DNA of 64,000 nucleotides from Prosthecobacter debontii (GCA_945860295.1 CAMAQH010000015.1:36289-100288), one strand, 5' to 3'. Shown: positions 45,525 through 55,299, numbered from the stretch's first letter. Program-made: numbers and translations. Notes: generated by a model from the sequence alone, not told the origin.

Positions 45525-46976
45525 ATGTCTGTCTGCCCCGTTTTGGCCCTTAGCTCTACCGCGAGTGTTCTCTCGGTGCTGGCCATCTTGCTAAGTTTGG
45601 CGGCGCTATTTCATCTACTCACGCGCCATCGCGATCCGCGCACGGCTGCGTTCTGGGTAGCTCTCGTCGTTCTCTCGCCTGTGGCAGGTGCCTGCTTGTA
45701 TGCCCTGTTCGGCATCAATTTCGTCCGTCGTCGTGGCAGAACCTACCGTGGCAGCATCGGCCCGGCGTATCGTGACCCCGCTCCTAAATGCCCACTCTTC
45801 GTACAAGAGTCGCCCAGCCTCGCCGAGCGTGACTGCGCACTCGCGGTGACGCTCGACCGCATCTCACGATTTCATTTCACGTCTGGCAATGAACTCACGC
45901 CGCTAATCAATGGTGATGAGGCTATGCCAGCCATGTTGGAGGCGATCAGCTCGGCTCAATGCAGTGTCGCATTTTCCAGCTATATCTTCGAAGCGCATCA
46001 CATCGGCGTAGAATTTGTCAGCGCACTCGCCGCCGCTCATACGCGCGGCGTGCAGGTGCGCGTGATCGTGGATGATGCAGGCACCCGATACTCATGGCCA
46101 CCCGTCACGCGTGAACTCGCCCGCCAGGGTGTGCCCGTGCGCCGATTCATGCCGAATCGTTTCATCATGCGCCTGATCACGATGAATCTGCGCAATCACA
46201 AAAAACTTCTCATCGTCGATGGTCGCTTAGCGTTCACTGGCGGCATGAACATCCGCGAAGGCAACATGATCAGCCGCCAGCCGCGCCACCCCGTACGCGA
46301 TCTGCACTTCCGCGTCACTGGCCCCGTGGTCGCTCAACTCCAGCGCGTGTTTGCAGAGGATTGGAGCTTTTGTGACGGGGAGGTTTTAGACGAGAAACTC
46401 TGGTTCCCAGACATCCCAACCACGGGTTCAACTCATGCGCTAGGCATCGTCGATGGTCCTGATGAGGATATGGAAGTCATGCCTACAGCGCTCTTTGCAG
46501 CACTCAATGCAGCGCGGCAGAGGGTGTGCATTTTGACTCCGTATTTCCTCCCGCCACCGATCCTTATCGCCGCACTTCAACTCTGCGCGACCCGCGGCGT
46601 CGAGGTCTCGATCGTGACACCTGCTCAGAATAATATTCCATTCGTTGCCTGGGCTGCGCGCACCTTGTATCCCGAGTTGTTGCATGCAGGCTGTCGTATC
46701 TTTGAGTCGCCACAGCCTTTCGATCATTCGAAAGTCTTGCTCATCGATGATGCCTGGTCCTGCGTCGGCTCCACGAACTGGGATCCGCGTAGTTTACGCC
46801 TGAACTTCGAGTTCAATCTCGTCTGCCACGACGCCGCTTTCGCCTCACGCCTGCACAGTATTTTTGAGGAAAAGAAAACGCAAAGCCTCGAAATCACAGA
46901 AGCAATACTAGCTGATACAACCCTGGCTGAACGACTGCGCAACGGCATAGCTCGACTCTTCATTCCCGTGCTCTAA
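45525..46976 (+). CDS. cls: Cardiolipin synthase (phospholipase D family)
   Basis: A 483-residue protein with two N-terminal membrane helices (VLAILLSLAALFHLL; FWVALVVLSPVAGACLYALFGI). It carries two HKD motifs of the phospholipase D superfamily: NHKKLLIVDGRLAFTGGMN near residue 225 and FDHSKVLLIDDAWSCVGSTNWD near residue 405. Cardiolipin synthase joins two phosphatidylglycerol molecules (or phosphatidylglycerol and another lipid) at the membrane. The ATG at 45525 is preferred to 45489, which lies in the terminator tail. Single gene. Confidence 0.9.
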   Translation: MSVCPVLALSSTASVLSVLAILLSLAALFHLLTRHRDPRTAAFWVALVVLSPVAGACLYALFGINFVRRRGRTYRGSIGPAYRDPAPKCPLFVQESPSLAERDCALAVTLDRISRFHFTSGNELTPLINGDEAMPAMLEAISSAQCSVAFSSYIFEAHHIGVEFVSALAAAHTRGVQVRVIVDDAGTRYSWPPVTRELARQGVPVRRFMPNRFIMRLITMNLRNHKKLLIVDGRLAFTGGMNIREGNMISRQPRHPVRDLHFRVTGPVVAQLQRVFAEDWSFCDGEVLDEKLWFPDIPTTGSTHALGIVDGPDEDMEVMPTALFAALNAARQRVCILTPYFLPPPILIAALQLCATRGVEVSIVTPAQNNIPFVAWAARTLYPELLHAGCRIFESPQPFDHSKVLLIDDAWSCVGSTNWDPRSLRLNFEFNLVCHDAAFASRLHSIFEEKKTQSLEITEAILADTTLAERLRNGIARLFIPVL

Positions 46977-47050
46977 TCGACAACAGCAAGCTTTGTCGTT
47001 GCCGTCTTTAAGCTGGAAAAGCCCACCAGATTCAGCGATGAACACAAACT

Positions 47051-49192
47051 ATGATCGGCTTCCAGCGAACGCTTTCCTTCCCGCTACTTTTAGCTTGCCT
47101 GTATGCCAACATGCAGATGACTTTGGCAGCACAGCCTTCAGCACTCACAGATGCACGCGCTTTGGAAGCTCGACTGCCGACGCCGAAATTGACGCCGAAA
47201 TTCTCCTTTGATCTCAGTCCGCAGCGCCAGGAGCGACTGCAAAAGCTCCTGCCAGACACCCTGCGCCAGCTTTCTCAGCGTGAGACTCTGCACCTACTCG
47301 TACTCGGCGGTGCCGAAGCGCTGGAAATATGGAACGAGGCTGATAAAACGCAGCCTTTGCAATCCTACCCGGCCGTCTTCGCCCGTGATCTAGCAGCTCA
47401 GTTTTTTTATACAGGCGGTGTCCGTGAAGCTGGAAAGCCAGCGCATGATTCGCTGCTGAGCCCCAGCATCACGATTCGTTCATTGACCCGCGCCGGCGGC
47501 AGTGTGCTGGAGGCTGCGGCCATACTAGATTCGACCGCGCGTCAGTCGCCAGTGGATCTAGTGATGCTCTGCTATGGGCAGGCTGAGGCTCAGGCAGGCA
47601 TGTCGCCCGTGACCTTCCTGGGCGGTATCCGTCACGCCATTGAGGCGGCCCATAAAATCGACGCTGAAGTGGTCCTCTGCGCGCCCTGGTTGCCGATGAG
47701 TGCGCAGGCTGAACTTGCACTAGGTTCAGCGCGCTCGCTCGCTGATGCGCTTCAAGAGTTCGCCGCCGATGAAGGCGTCATGGTGGTCGATCTGGGGGAT
47801 CTATCGCGCCTGCTAGAACTGCCGATGAATGATGCCAAAGATGAAGGCTTAGTCTTTGAGCGCGTAGCCACAGTCTATCGCGGTTTTTTTCATGAGACAG
47901 CCGAAGGTCGCTTGCAACCGCGAGCATCCCTGCATCAGCAGTTAGGCAGTCTTCTCTTCAAAGAAATGCTCGATGGTCCAAAGAAACTCGCGTGGTCGCT
48001 AACAGACAGCTCTGCCGTGTGGCAGAAAGATGGAGCTGGGCTGGAGCTGCGCTGCACGGTCAAGAATGACACTAAACAGCGGCTTGATCTCACACTGCTG
48101 CCACTGATCGGCTCTGGCTGGAAGCCCGTGAAAGCCCAGCCGCAAATGTCTCTGCCCGCTGGCGCACGCCAGACGGTAACGCTCCAGTATGCGCGTCATA
48201 ACAGCGATACCGCCCCTGTTCAGGAGAGTGTGGTCAGGCTTCCCGTCTTGGTCATTGCAGGTGGTCAGGCACGAGTCGAAACGCTGCGCGCTGCGGTGCA
48301 ACCTCTGGCCGTTGTTTGGGAGCTTGCGACCCTTTTCAATCAAGAAAAGCGCTACACCGTTGGCTGCCAAATCGTGAATACCAGCAGCACCGAGACACGT
48401 GGCATCTGGGAAGCAGATTTTCTTGGGCAGACCGTGCATGGTAAGTTTGATCTCAAGCCCGGTGCTACGCAGCCATTGGATCTGTCTTTTGATCTGAAAG
48501 CTGAGATGCCGCCCATTCAAACGGCGCCACTCAAGCTCGTGCTGAAAGGCGACGGCCTAACACTCACCAGCACACGTCAAGTCACTCTCACGCGAAACCT
48601 CGGTCTTAACTCTCCCGTGTCGTTGAGCGCTGAGGCTGACACCCAAGGCGATGTCACTTTGCGTGCTCAAGCAGATGCCACACGACTCAATCTCACCTGC
48701 GAACTCCAAGGCTCCGCGGTGCTGCTCGATGCCAATTCTCCCGGCACTGCGGCCTGGCAGATCGAAGCGAATGTGGATGCACGCAGCTATGGCAAACGTC
48801 TTGAATCTGGCTGCACTGCGCCCATCCGCGCCACAGGCAGTGCTGTGGCTGGAAAGGGACATGTGCACGACATTCCTGCATGGGCTTTTGGCACAGGTTA
48901 CGCCGCTGGCTTTGATGCCAAGGAGATCCAAGCCACGCTCAATGTCTCCGCCGCCAACACTCAGCAGGTCATCTTAAGCCTACCGCGCACCTATCTTTAT
49001 CTGCATGAATGGGCACTGAGCAATGGCAACAGCCAACTCGGACTCAATGTGCGCCTGACCCTCAACACAGCTCAAGGCTACCGCACCTGGACACTCAGCC
49101 CGACCACGAAGCCTGCTGATGACATCGAATCCCTCAGCGTCCTCGAACTCACCGACAAGCCAACCGAGCGTGTGACCGTGGACGTGCATTAA
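47051..49192 (+). CDS. Large secreted protein with degenerate SGNH-hydrolase-like domain
   Basis: A 713-residue protein with a signal peptide (TLSFPLLLACLYANMQMTLAA). Residues about 75-300 look like an SGNH/GDSL-type fold: LHLLVLGGAEALEIW at the position of the GDS motif (the Ser is replaced by Ala), SPVDLVMLCYGQAEAQAG for the usual GQND block, and SLHQQLGSLLFKEML near a final His. The rest is beta-rich, like domains that bind or decorate polysaccharide. The catalytic Ser appears lost, so it may only bind its substrate. Not recognised as a named family. Confidence 0.6.
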   Translation: MIGFQRTLSFPLLLACLYANMQMTLAAQPSALTDARALEARLPTPKLTPKFSFDLSPQRQERLQKLLPDTLRQLSQRETLHLLVLGGAEALEIWNEADKTQPLQSYPAVFARDLAAQFFYTGGVREAGKPAHDSLLSPSITIRSLTRAGGSVLEAAAILDSTARQSPVDLVMLCYGQAEAQAGMSPVTFLGGIRHAIEAAHKIDAEVVLCAPWLPMSAQAELALGSARSLADALQEFAADEGVMVVDLGDLSRLLELPMNDAKDEGLVFERVATVYRGFFHETAEGRLQPRASLHQQLGSLLFKEMLDGPKKLAWSLTDSSAVWQKDGAGLELRCTVKNDTKQRLDLTLLPLIGSGWKPVKAQPQMSLPAGARQTVTLQYARHNSDTAPVQESVVRLPVLVIAGGQARVETLRAAVQPLAVVWELATLFNQEKRYTVGCQIVNTSSTETRGIWEADFLGQTVHGKFDLKPGATQPLDLSFDLKAEMPPIQTAPLKLVLKGDGLTLTSTRQVTLTRNLGLNSPVSLSAEADTQGDVTLRAQADATRLNLTCELQGSAVLLDANSPGTAAWQIEANVDARSYGKRLESGCTAPIRATGSAVAGKGHVHDIPAWAFGTGYAAGFDAKEIQATLNVSAANTQQVILSLPRTYLYLHEWALSNGNSQLGLNVRLTLNTAQGYRTWTLSPTTKPADDIESLSVLELTDKPTERVTVDVH

Positions 49193-49231
49193 GTTGAATC
49201 AGGTTCAACTCAACGGAAGCAGCACAAAAAA

Positions 49232-49258
49232 AGCGCGGACCATTTCTGATCCGCGCTC
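49232..49258 (-). terminator. Rho-independent terminator after pnp
   Basis: Stem agcgcgga / tccgcgct with an 11-base loop. On the minus strand it is followed by a run of seven Ts. It lies about 28 bp beyond the pnp stop codon. Confidence 0.9.
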
Positions 49259-49285
49259 TGTGAGTGGTTGACTTGTAAAAGCGAA

Positions 49286-51424
49286 TTATGCCTGAGGAGC
49301 AGCTTCAGCCTGAGCGGCTTCGTCTTTTTCCTTCATGGCGGCCTTACGGCTCATCTTCACTTTGCCCTTGTCGTCGATACCGACGCACTTGGCGGTGACG
49401 ATGTCACCGACCTTGACCACGTCTTCAGTCTTGTTGACGCGGAAGTCGGCAAGTTCGCTGATGTGGATGAGGCCGTCCTTGTTGCCAAAGAGGCGCATGA
49501 AGGCACCGAAGTTCGTCGTGCTGACGACCTTGCCGGTGTAGTTCTTGCCGATCTCGACCTCGGCGGAGACGCCGGAGATCATTTCGAGCGCGCGCTCAAG
49601 GCCTTCTTTACGTGTGGCATAAACATAAACGGTGCCGTCGTCTTCGATGCTAATTTCAGCGCCGGACTCAGCCTGGATGCCTTTGATGTTCTTGCCGCCA
49701 GGACCGATGAGTTCACCAATCTTGTCAGGGTTGATTTTCACGATCTCGATGCGTGGTGCATACGGGCTCAGCGGCTTGATTTCGCTGATGGCTGCGGCCA
49801 TGGCGCTGAGGACTTCAGTGCGACCATTCTTGGCCTTGGCAATGGCTTCTTCAAGGATGCTCAAAGGAAGACCTGGGAGCTTGAGGTCGAGCTGATAGCC
49901 GGTGACGCCTTCGCTAGTGCCACAGAGCTTGAAGTCCATGTCGCCGAAGTGATCTTCGGAGCCGAGGATGTCCATCATAGTGAGGTAGCGCTTCATGCTT
50001 TCACCTTCGAACTCAGTGACGAGACCGACAGAGATGCCAGCCACAGGGCGCTTTAGTGGCACGCCAGCGTCCATGAGGGCCATGACGCCAGAGCAAACGG
50101 AGGCCATGGAGGTGGAGCCGTTAGAGGCCATGACTTCGCTGCTGATGCGGATGGCATAAGGGAACACTGACTTCTCTGGGATGACTGGCTCGATCGAGCG
50201 CTCAGCAAGAGCACCGTGACCGATTTCACGACGATTTTGACCACCGAAGCGGCCACACTCACCGACGGAGAAGGGAGGGAAGTTGTAGTGCAGAAGGAAA
50301 CGTTTGGAATCAACGCCACCTGCATAGGTGTCCATTTCCTGAGCTTCGTCAGCCGGAGCTAAAGTAGCGATGGAAAGTGCCTGTGTTTCACCACGAGCAA
50401 ACAAGGCGGAGCCGTGAGTGCGGGGGAGCACGGAAACTTCACCGGAGAGCTGGCGGATCTGGTCGATACCGCGGCCGTCGCAGCGGCTAAGTTTGTCCAG
50501 GATGGAGATGCGGAAGGCTTTCTTCTGGAGGTAGTCAAAGGCCTGGCCGATGGAATAACCGGAAGCGTCAGGGAACTTGGCCTTGATGGCAGCTTCCACT
50601 TCGTCCTTGAGAGCGCCGATAGCTTTGCCACGGGCAACCTTGCTAGGTTGATAGATGGCACCTTCGATGCGATCACCAGCGACCTGGTAAGCCACTTCGA
50701 GGAGTTCGTCCTGAACGAGCATGAGAGGCATGACGCGCTTCTCTTTGCCAGCAAGAGCAGCGAGTTCTTCCTGGGCTTTCACGAGACCCTGGATGCTGTC
50801 TTGAGCAAAGCGGAGAGCAGCGATGAAGTCGGCCTCAGGCATTTCCTTGGCAGCACCTTCGATCATGATGACTTCGGTCTTGTTACCGACGTAGACGAGG
50901 TCGAGGTCACTGTCGTCACGCTGGTTGTGAGTCGGGTTCACAATGAACTGACCATTCACACGACCGATGCGCACAGCGCCGATTGGGCCTGCGAAAGGAA
51001 TGTCGGAAACGCAAAGAGCGGCGGAAGCGCCGTTGATGGCGAGGATGTCAGAATCGTTCTGGCCGTCTGCGCTGAGCAGGAGGGCTACGATCTGAGTTTC
51101 ATAAAGGTAACCCTTTGGGAACAACGGACGCAGTGGGCGGTCCGTCATGCGGCAGGTGAGGATTTCCTTTTCTGTTGGGCGGCCTTCACGCTTGAAGTAG
51201 CCACCGGGGAACTTACCAGCGGCAGAGGCTTTTTCTTTGTACTCCACGGAGAGCGGGAAGAAGTCGAGACCTTCCTTGATCTTGGTGGCGGAGACGGCTG
51301 TGACGATGACGATAGTGTCACCAAGGCGAACGGTCACGGCGCCGTCGGCGAGGTGGGCGAGCTTGCCTGTTTCGATTTCGATGATCCCTGAACCGCAGGG
51401 AGCTTTGACTGTATGGATTGCCAT
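49286..51424 (-). CDS. pnp: Polyribonucleotide nucleotidyltransferase
   Basis: A 712-residue protein: two RNase PH-like domains (ADGAVTVRLGDTIVIVTAV; RCDGRGIDQIRQLSGEVSVLPRTHGSALFARGETQ and DHFGDMDFKLCGTSEG), an intact catalytic Asp-rich segment (GDMDFK), then KH (INPDKIGELIGPGGKNIKGIQ) and S1 (GKNYTGKVVSTTNFGAFMRLFGNKDGLIHIS) domains. PNPase degrades RNA phosphorolytically. The ATG at 51424 (MAIHTVKAP) fits the family; rpsO lies upstream as in most bacteria. The 3' terminator is at 49232. Confidence 0.98.
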   Translation of the reverse strand: MAIHTVKAPCGSGIIEIETGKLAHLADGAVTVRLGDTIVIVTAVSATKIKEGLDFFPLSVEYKEKASAAGKFPGGYFKREGRPTEKEILTCRMTDRPLRPLFPKGYLYETQIVALLLSADGQNDSDILAINGASAALCVSDIPFAGPIGAVRIGRVNGQFIVNPTHNQRDDSDLDLVYVGNKTEVIMIEGAAKEMPEADFIAALRFAQDSIQGLVKAQEELAALAGKEKRVMPLMLVQDELLEVAYQVAGDRIEGAIYQPSKVARGKAIGALKDEVEAAIKAKFPDASGYSIGQAFDYLQKKAFRISILDKLSRCDGRGIDQIRQLSGEVSVLPRTHGSALFARGETQALSIATLAPADEAQEMDTYAGGVDSKRFLLHYNFPPFSVGECGRFGGQNRREIGHGALAERSIEPVIPEKSVFPYAIRISSEVMASNGSTSMASVCSGVMALMDAGVPLKRPVAGISVGLVTEFEGESMKRYLTMMDILGSEDHFGDMDFKLCGTSEGVTGYQLDLKLPGLPLSILEEAIAKAKNGRTEVLSAMAAAISEIKPLSPYAPRIEIVKINPDKIGELIGPGGKNIKGIQAESGAEISIEDDGTVYVYATRKEGLERALEMISGVSAEVEIGKNYTGKVVSTTNFGAFMRLFGNKDGLIHISELADFRVNKTEDVVKVGDIVTAKCVGIDDKGKVKMSRKAAMKEKDEAAQAEAAPQA

Positions 51425-51573
51425 AGGTTGTTTTGTTCTTTGTCTTGTTTTGTTTTGGGGAAAGGATTCAGAGCATCGCAAGTGGACACGAAAGTACACC
51501 TGATTGAATGAAGGCAGTTCAGATGAATTCTGAAAGGGATGCCTTCAGCTGTTTTGCTCCCGGTCTAACGCAA

Positions 51574-51605
51574 CAAGGGGCGATGCATCGTGGCATCACC
51601 CCTTG
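51574..51605 (-). terminator. Hairpin between rpsO and pnp
   Basis: A 13-bp stem with one G-T pair (caaggggcgatgc / gcatcaccccttg) around a 6-base loop, 15 bp after the rpsO stop. On the minus strand ttgcgtt follows, so it is either a weak terminator or an RNA-processing site, as known between rpsO and pnp in E. coli. Confidence 0.65.
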
Positions 51606-51619
51606 AGGTCGAAAATGAA

Positions 51620-51877
51620 TTAGCGGCGGAGGCCGAGACTCTTGAGAAGCTTCAGGTAACGCTCGACACCTGTGCGCTTGAGATAGTCAAGCAGCTTGCG
51701 GCGGCGGGAAACCATCTTGAGCAGGCCACGACGTGTGCTGTGGTCCTTGCTATGAACAGCGAGATGCTGTGTGAGTTCGTTGATTCGTGCCGTCAAGATA
51801 GCGACCTGCACATCGGCGCTGCCGGTGTCTTTGTCGTGCAATTTGAATTCTTGGGGGCTGGTGGTAGCTTCGCTCAT
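51620..51877 (-). CDS. rpsO: 30S ribosomal protein S15
   Basis: An 85-residue S15, matching the family along its length: [74 protein letters not shown]. It binds the central domain of 16S rRNA, and in many bacteria represses its own translation. The pnp gene is the next gene on this strand. Confidence 0.98.
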   Translation of the reverse strand: MSEATTSPQEFKLHDKDTGSADVQVAILTARINELTQHLAVHSKDHSTRRGLLKMVSRRRKLLDYLKRTGVERYLKLLKSLGLRR

Positions 51878-51890
51878 GTTCTTTGGGTAA

Positions 51891-51915
51891 AACCCGACAC
51901 CTTGTCAGGCGGGTT
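51891..51915 (-). promoter_or_regulatory. Hairpin in rpsO 5' leader
   Basis: A 6-bp stem (aacccg / cgggtt) with a 13-base loop, 13 bp before the rpsO start codon. S15 leaders commonly fold to bind S15 for autoregulation; whether this one does is unknown. Confidence 0.4.
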
Positions 51916-51987
51916 GGTATGTTGTTTTGAGGGCCGCGAAGGAACCACGCTTGCCCTCTTTGGCAAGGACTTTTTCACATCAACAAT

Positions 51988-53466
51988 TCATCGCGTCACG
52001 ACCCCTGCTGGACCGACCTCCCAGGCCCTGCCAGCGGCTCGGACGGCGACAGCAGCCGCTTTCTCCGGCCAGTCCATCTCATGCCGATCGTGAAAGGCGA
52101 CCTCCACCGTCTGCCATTTACCTTCGATAAGGGCCTGTATGACCCACCAGCGGCTGTATCCTGCCCAACGCAGATCCGGAAAATTCCAGCGCACACGTTT
52201 ACCCTCAGCAATCTTTTCCACCAGTGGCGCGGGCAGGACCACGTTGCTGAGCCAGGGGCTGGCCGGGAGGATGGTGTGCAGGTTGTAGGCGCGCTCCAGG
52301 GTGAGTGTGCCGACTTTGCCAAGATTTTTATCCAGGGCACCGAAGTTCCAATGAAAATGGCCGGGCGGCATCTGCTGCTGCCGAGCACGCAGGACACTGA
52401 TCTGGGCTAGGATCTCCCCTGCCCTGCGGTCATTCCCCACATTGCTGGTGTTCATTCCGGGCCAGATGTGGCGACCCAGTGTGTTCTCACCCAGCCACCA
52501 GTCGAAGTAGGTGGCAAAGCCGAGCTTCGGGCGGTCGATCGTCCAGTAAAGCTGCGGCGTGAGGTAATCGACCCAACCTTTTTGTAACCAGCCACGGCTG
52601 TCCGCACCGAGGTGCTCATACGGATCGAGTCCGCCACCGGTGCCGACCGGATAATTGGGCCGCCAAAGGCCAAACGGACTGATGCCAAACTTCACGCTGC
52701 GCTTGATCGCTTTGATGCCCTGATAGGCGGCCTGCACGACTTGATCGACATTCTGTCTACGCCACGCGGTGAGTTCAAGAGAACCGCCACCCGACTTGTA
52801 GAGCGAATAGGTATCGGCATCATCAAAAGGGATCGCTTTGCCATCCATACCATTCACCGGATAAGGATAAAAATAATCATCCATGTGGATGCCATCCACA
52901 TCGTAACGACGGGTCACATCGAAAATCACATCCAGAGCGCGCTGCCGAACTTCAGGCAGGCCGGGATTCATCCACCAATCGCGACCATATTTGATGGTCC
53001 ATTCAGGATGCTGGCGGCGCACATGATTCGCACTCGGAGCAAAGCGATCTCCGGCCAGAGCACGGTAGGGATTAAACCAAGCGTGCAGTTCCATCCCATG
53101 CTTATGCGCCTCGTCGATAGCAAAAGTAAGTGGGTCCCACTTCGGTGATGGCGGCAAACTCATCAGGCCACTGAGATAGCAGGACCATGGCTCGATCTGC
53201 GATTCATACAGCGCATCACCAGCCGGGCGCACCTGGAAGATGAGGCAATTGAGGCCATGATCATGAGCGCTCTGAATCATGCGCTTCAGCTCTACCTGCT
53301 GCTGCTCCACGGTCAGGCCGGGAAGCGAAGGCCAGTTGATGTTATGCACCGTGGCAATCCACGATCCGCGCAGCTCACGTGCTGGCAATGACACGGCGAT
53401 CTGCGCGGGAGCGAAATCGAAATGCGCCAGGATGATCAAGCTGAAAATAAACAGAAATCTGCGCAC
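51988..53466 (-). CDS. Secreted family 10-like glycosyl hydrolase (GHL10, DUF187)
   Basis: A 492-residue protein starting with GTG at 53466 (V/M-RRFLFIFSLIILAHFDFAPAQIA), a clear signal peptide; the ATG at 53562 or 53553 would overlap the methyltransferase gene and put the signal 30 residues inside. The GHL10 core follows: ELRGSWIATVHNINWPS, CLIFQVRPAGDALYES, ELHAWFNPYRAL, VDGIHMDDYFYPYP, and GISPFGLWRPNYP. It should cleave an extracellular glycan, but the substrate is unknown. The C-terminal part resembles a fibronectin-type fold. Confidence 0.85.
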   Translation of the reverse strand: MRRFLFIFSLIILAHFDFAPAQIAVSLPARELRGSWIATVHNINWPSLPGLTVEQQQVELKRMIQSAHDHGLNCLIFQVRPAGDALYESQIEPWSCYLSGLMSLPPSPKWDPLTFAIDEAHKHGMELHAWFNPYRALAGDRFAPSANHVRRQHPEWTIKYGRDWWMNPGLPEVRQRALDVIFDVTRRYDVDGIHMDDYFYPYPVNGMDGKAIPFDDADTYSLYKSGGGSLELTAWRRQNVDQVVQAAYQGIKAIKRSVKFGISPFGLWRPNYPVGTGGGLDPYEHLGADSRGWLQKGWVDYLTPQLYWTIDRPKLGFATYFDWWLGENTLGRHIWPGMNTSNVGNDRRAGEILAQISVLRARQQQMPPGHFHWNFGALDKNLGKVGTLTLERAYNLHTILPASPWLSNVVLPAPLVEKIAEGKRVRWNFPDLRWAGYSRWWVIQALIEGKWQTVEVAFHDRHEMDWPEKAAAVAVRAAGRAWEVGPAGVVTR

Positions 53467-53509
53467 TTGAGATGCCAGAAATCCTAAACCCAGCCCACAA
53501 GAATTAAGC

Positions 53510-54850
53510 TCATTCAGGCGTTGATTCAGTCGATGGTTCAGGCTGGCAATCATCAGGAACATGAGCTTTGGATTCTACCACTTTACGCACAAGTCGCGCC
53601 GCATAGAAGCCATCGTGACCAGTTTCGGCGGGATTGATTTTCATCTCCTCCTCCAGCGTCCAGTCTTCACCATGAACTGCGAGGAATTTCTGCACCTGCT
53701 CTTCATTCTCACTCGGCAGGATGGAACAGGTGGCATAGACAAGCTTGCCGCCGGGTTTTACCATCGAAGCGTAACGCACCAAGATGTCCTGCTGCTCGAC
53801 AATGAGTCGGTCGATTTCGATGTTACTCAGCTTCCATTTCGCGTCGGGGTTTCGGCGCAGCACGCCGAGACCCGAGCATGGAACATCCAGCAACACACGA
53901 TCAGCATAGTTCGCCAAACGCTTGATCGACTTGCTGCCTTCAATGAGCCGCGTCTCCGCCACATCGACACCTGCACGACCACAGCGTTTGCGTAGCTCGT
54001 CGAGCTTCCATTGATGCACGTCGAGCGCTAGGATTCGGCCCTTGTTTTGCATCAGCGCGCCTATGTGCAGCGTCTTGCCACCGCCACCGGCACAGGCGTC
54101 GATCACCTTAATTCCCGGCTCTACTTGCAAGAAAGGCGCGACTTGCTGTGACGATGCATCCTGCACCTCGAAGAGGCCTTCTTTGAAAGCGGCCATGCCG
54201 AAAACATTGTAGCGCTGCTGCATCTCCAGTGCGGTCGGGATCGACTTCAGTGCTTCTGTAATGAAGCCATCTTGCCCCAGCCGCTCCTTGAGTGTGCGGC
54301 GCTCTGTTTTGATTGTGTTCACGCGCAGATAGACCTTGGCTGGGACATTCAGCGTGGCGCGAATCGCAGGCCAGGCTGCACCCAGTTCATGACTGAGTCG
54401 TTCCTCCATCCAGTCGGGCAGCGACGCAATAACCGCTGGAGAAACCTCCAGCTTCGAGCGCTCAATGATGTCCTGCCGACGAATGCCCACGAGTTCATCA
54501 AAAGGCGGCAGTTCTCCATCCTGCATGACCTGATAGGCCGCCCAAACGCGCCAGAGTTCTTCATCTCCGATACACTCCCGCCGTGCATGATCCCCATCTG
54601 GAAGTCCCGCCAAATGCCAGTACCATCGCCAGTAGCGGACGATTTCATAAATAGCCTCCGCAAACATGCGCCGGTCACGACTCCCCCACTTCGGGTGATG
54701 TTTAAACGTGAACTCCACCGCCTTGTCGGCATAGCGCCGGTCCACGAAGATGTCATGGAGGGCGCGGATGATTTTAGAGATGACGATGTGCGGAAGTTTC
54801 ACCCCATGACGTGCAACCGCTGCCCTGAATGTGCAAGGGCTGTCGAACAT
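53510..54850 (-). CDS. RsmB/NOP-type RNA cytosine methyltransferase
   Basis: About 446 residues (ATGs at 54859 and 54874 are alternatives). The N-terminal NusB/RNA-binding region is followed by a SAM-dependent methyltransferase with VIDACAGGGGKTLHIGALM, the catalytic cysteines in VLLDVPCSGLG and YATCSILPSENEEQV, and a conserved basic C-terminus. It methylates C5 of cytosines in rRNA or tRNA. It may be RsmB itself, but the NOP2/Sun family has several members. Divergent from ssrA. Confidence 0.88.
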   Translation of the reverse strand: MFDSPCTFRAAVARHGVKLPHIVISKIIRALHDIFVDRRYADKAVEFTFKHHPKWGSRDRRMFAEAIYEIVRYWRWYWHLAGLPDGDHARRECIGDEELWRVWAAYQVMQDGELPPFDELVGIRRQDIIERSKLEVSPAVIASLPDWMEERLSHELGAAWPAIRATLNVPAKVYLRVNTIKTERRTLKERLGQDGFITEALKSIPTALEMQQRYNVFGMAAFKEGLFEVQDASSQQVAPFLQVEPGIKVIDACAGGGGKTLHIGALMQNKGRILALDVHQWKLDELRKRCGRAGVDVAETRLIEGSKSIKRLANYADRVLLDVPCSGLGVLRRNPDAKWKLSNIEIDRLIVEQQDILVRYASMVKPGGKLVYATCSILPSENEEQVQKFLAVHGEDWTLEEEMKINPAETGHDGFYAARLVRKVVESKAHVPDDCQPEPSTESTPE

Positions 54851-54900
54851 CCTCAACATCTTGCCAATCACCACGAGTCAACAAGACTGCCACCTGCCCC

Positions 54901-54932
54901 TTGACTTATGCCCGCCAGAAACGACCTATAAG
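54901..54932 (+). promoter_or_regulatory. Putative ssrA promoter
   Basis: TTGACT (54901-54906) and TATAAG (54927-54932), spacing 20 bases, slightly long. They lie 15 bp before the mature 5' end of tmRNA. Confidence 0.5.
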
Positions 54933-54947
54933 CCGTCAATACTGATT

Positions 54948-55299
54948 GGGGGCGTCCTGGTTTCGACGGGTAGTCTGCGGTCGGGGTGGCATGCCGAGGA
55001 TGATTCGTTGGCCTCGTAAAAAATCGAATCAAAAAAACAACAGCAAACTCTTCTGAGCTAGCTCTCGCGGCCTAAGCCCCGCGACGTCTTCAAAGCAATG
55101 TCTGGTAGCTTTGACGACGCAACTACCAGGCTGGCTGGCTGATCGGGCGACCGGGTCGAAAGCGAGATCAAACAGGACGCTGGGAGAAAGGGATTCTGCA
55201 GACGGAAGCCCCTCTCCGAGATTAAATCATCTGATAAGCATGTAGAAGCTTCGGCTTATGGCCATTCGGACAGGGGTTCGACTCCCCTCGCCTCCACCA
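54948..55299 (+). ncRNA. ssrA: Transfer-messenger RNA (tmRNA)
   Basis: The 5' end GGGGGCGTCCTGGTTTCGACGGG and the 3' end with T arm AGGGGTTCGACTCCCCT, CGCCTCC and encoded CCA pair as the tRNA-like acceptor stem (GGGGGCG with CGCCTCC). The tag reading frame at 55043-55075 encodes ANSSELALAA then TAA; with the charged alanine the tag is AANSSELALAA. tmRNA rescues stalled ribosomes and marks the peptide for ClpXP-type proteases. Confidence 0.97.

Noticed and set aside
50414..51391. 325-codon plus-strand open frame opposite pnp
   Set aside because: Shadow of the highly conserved pnp gene.
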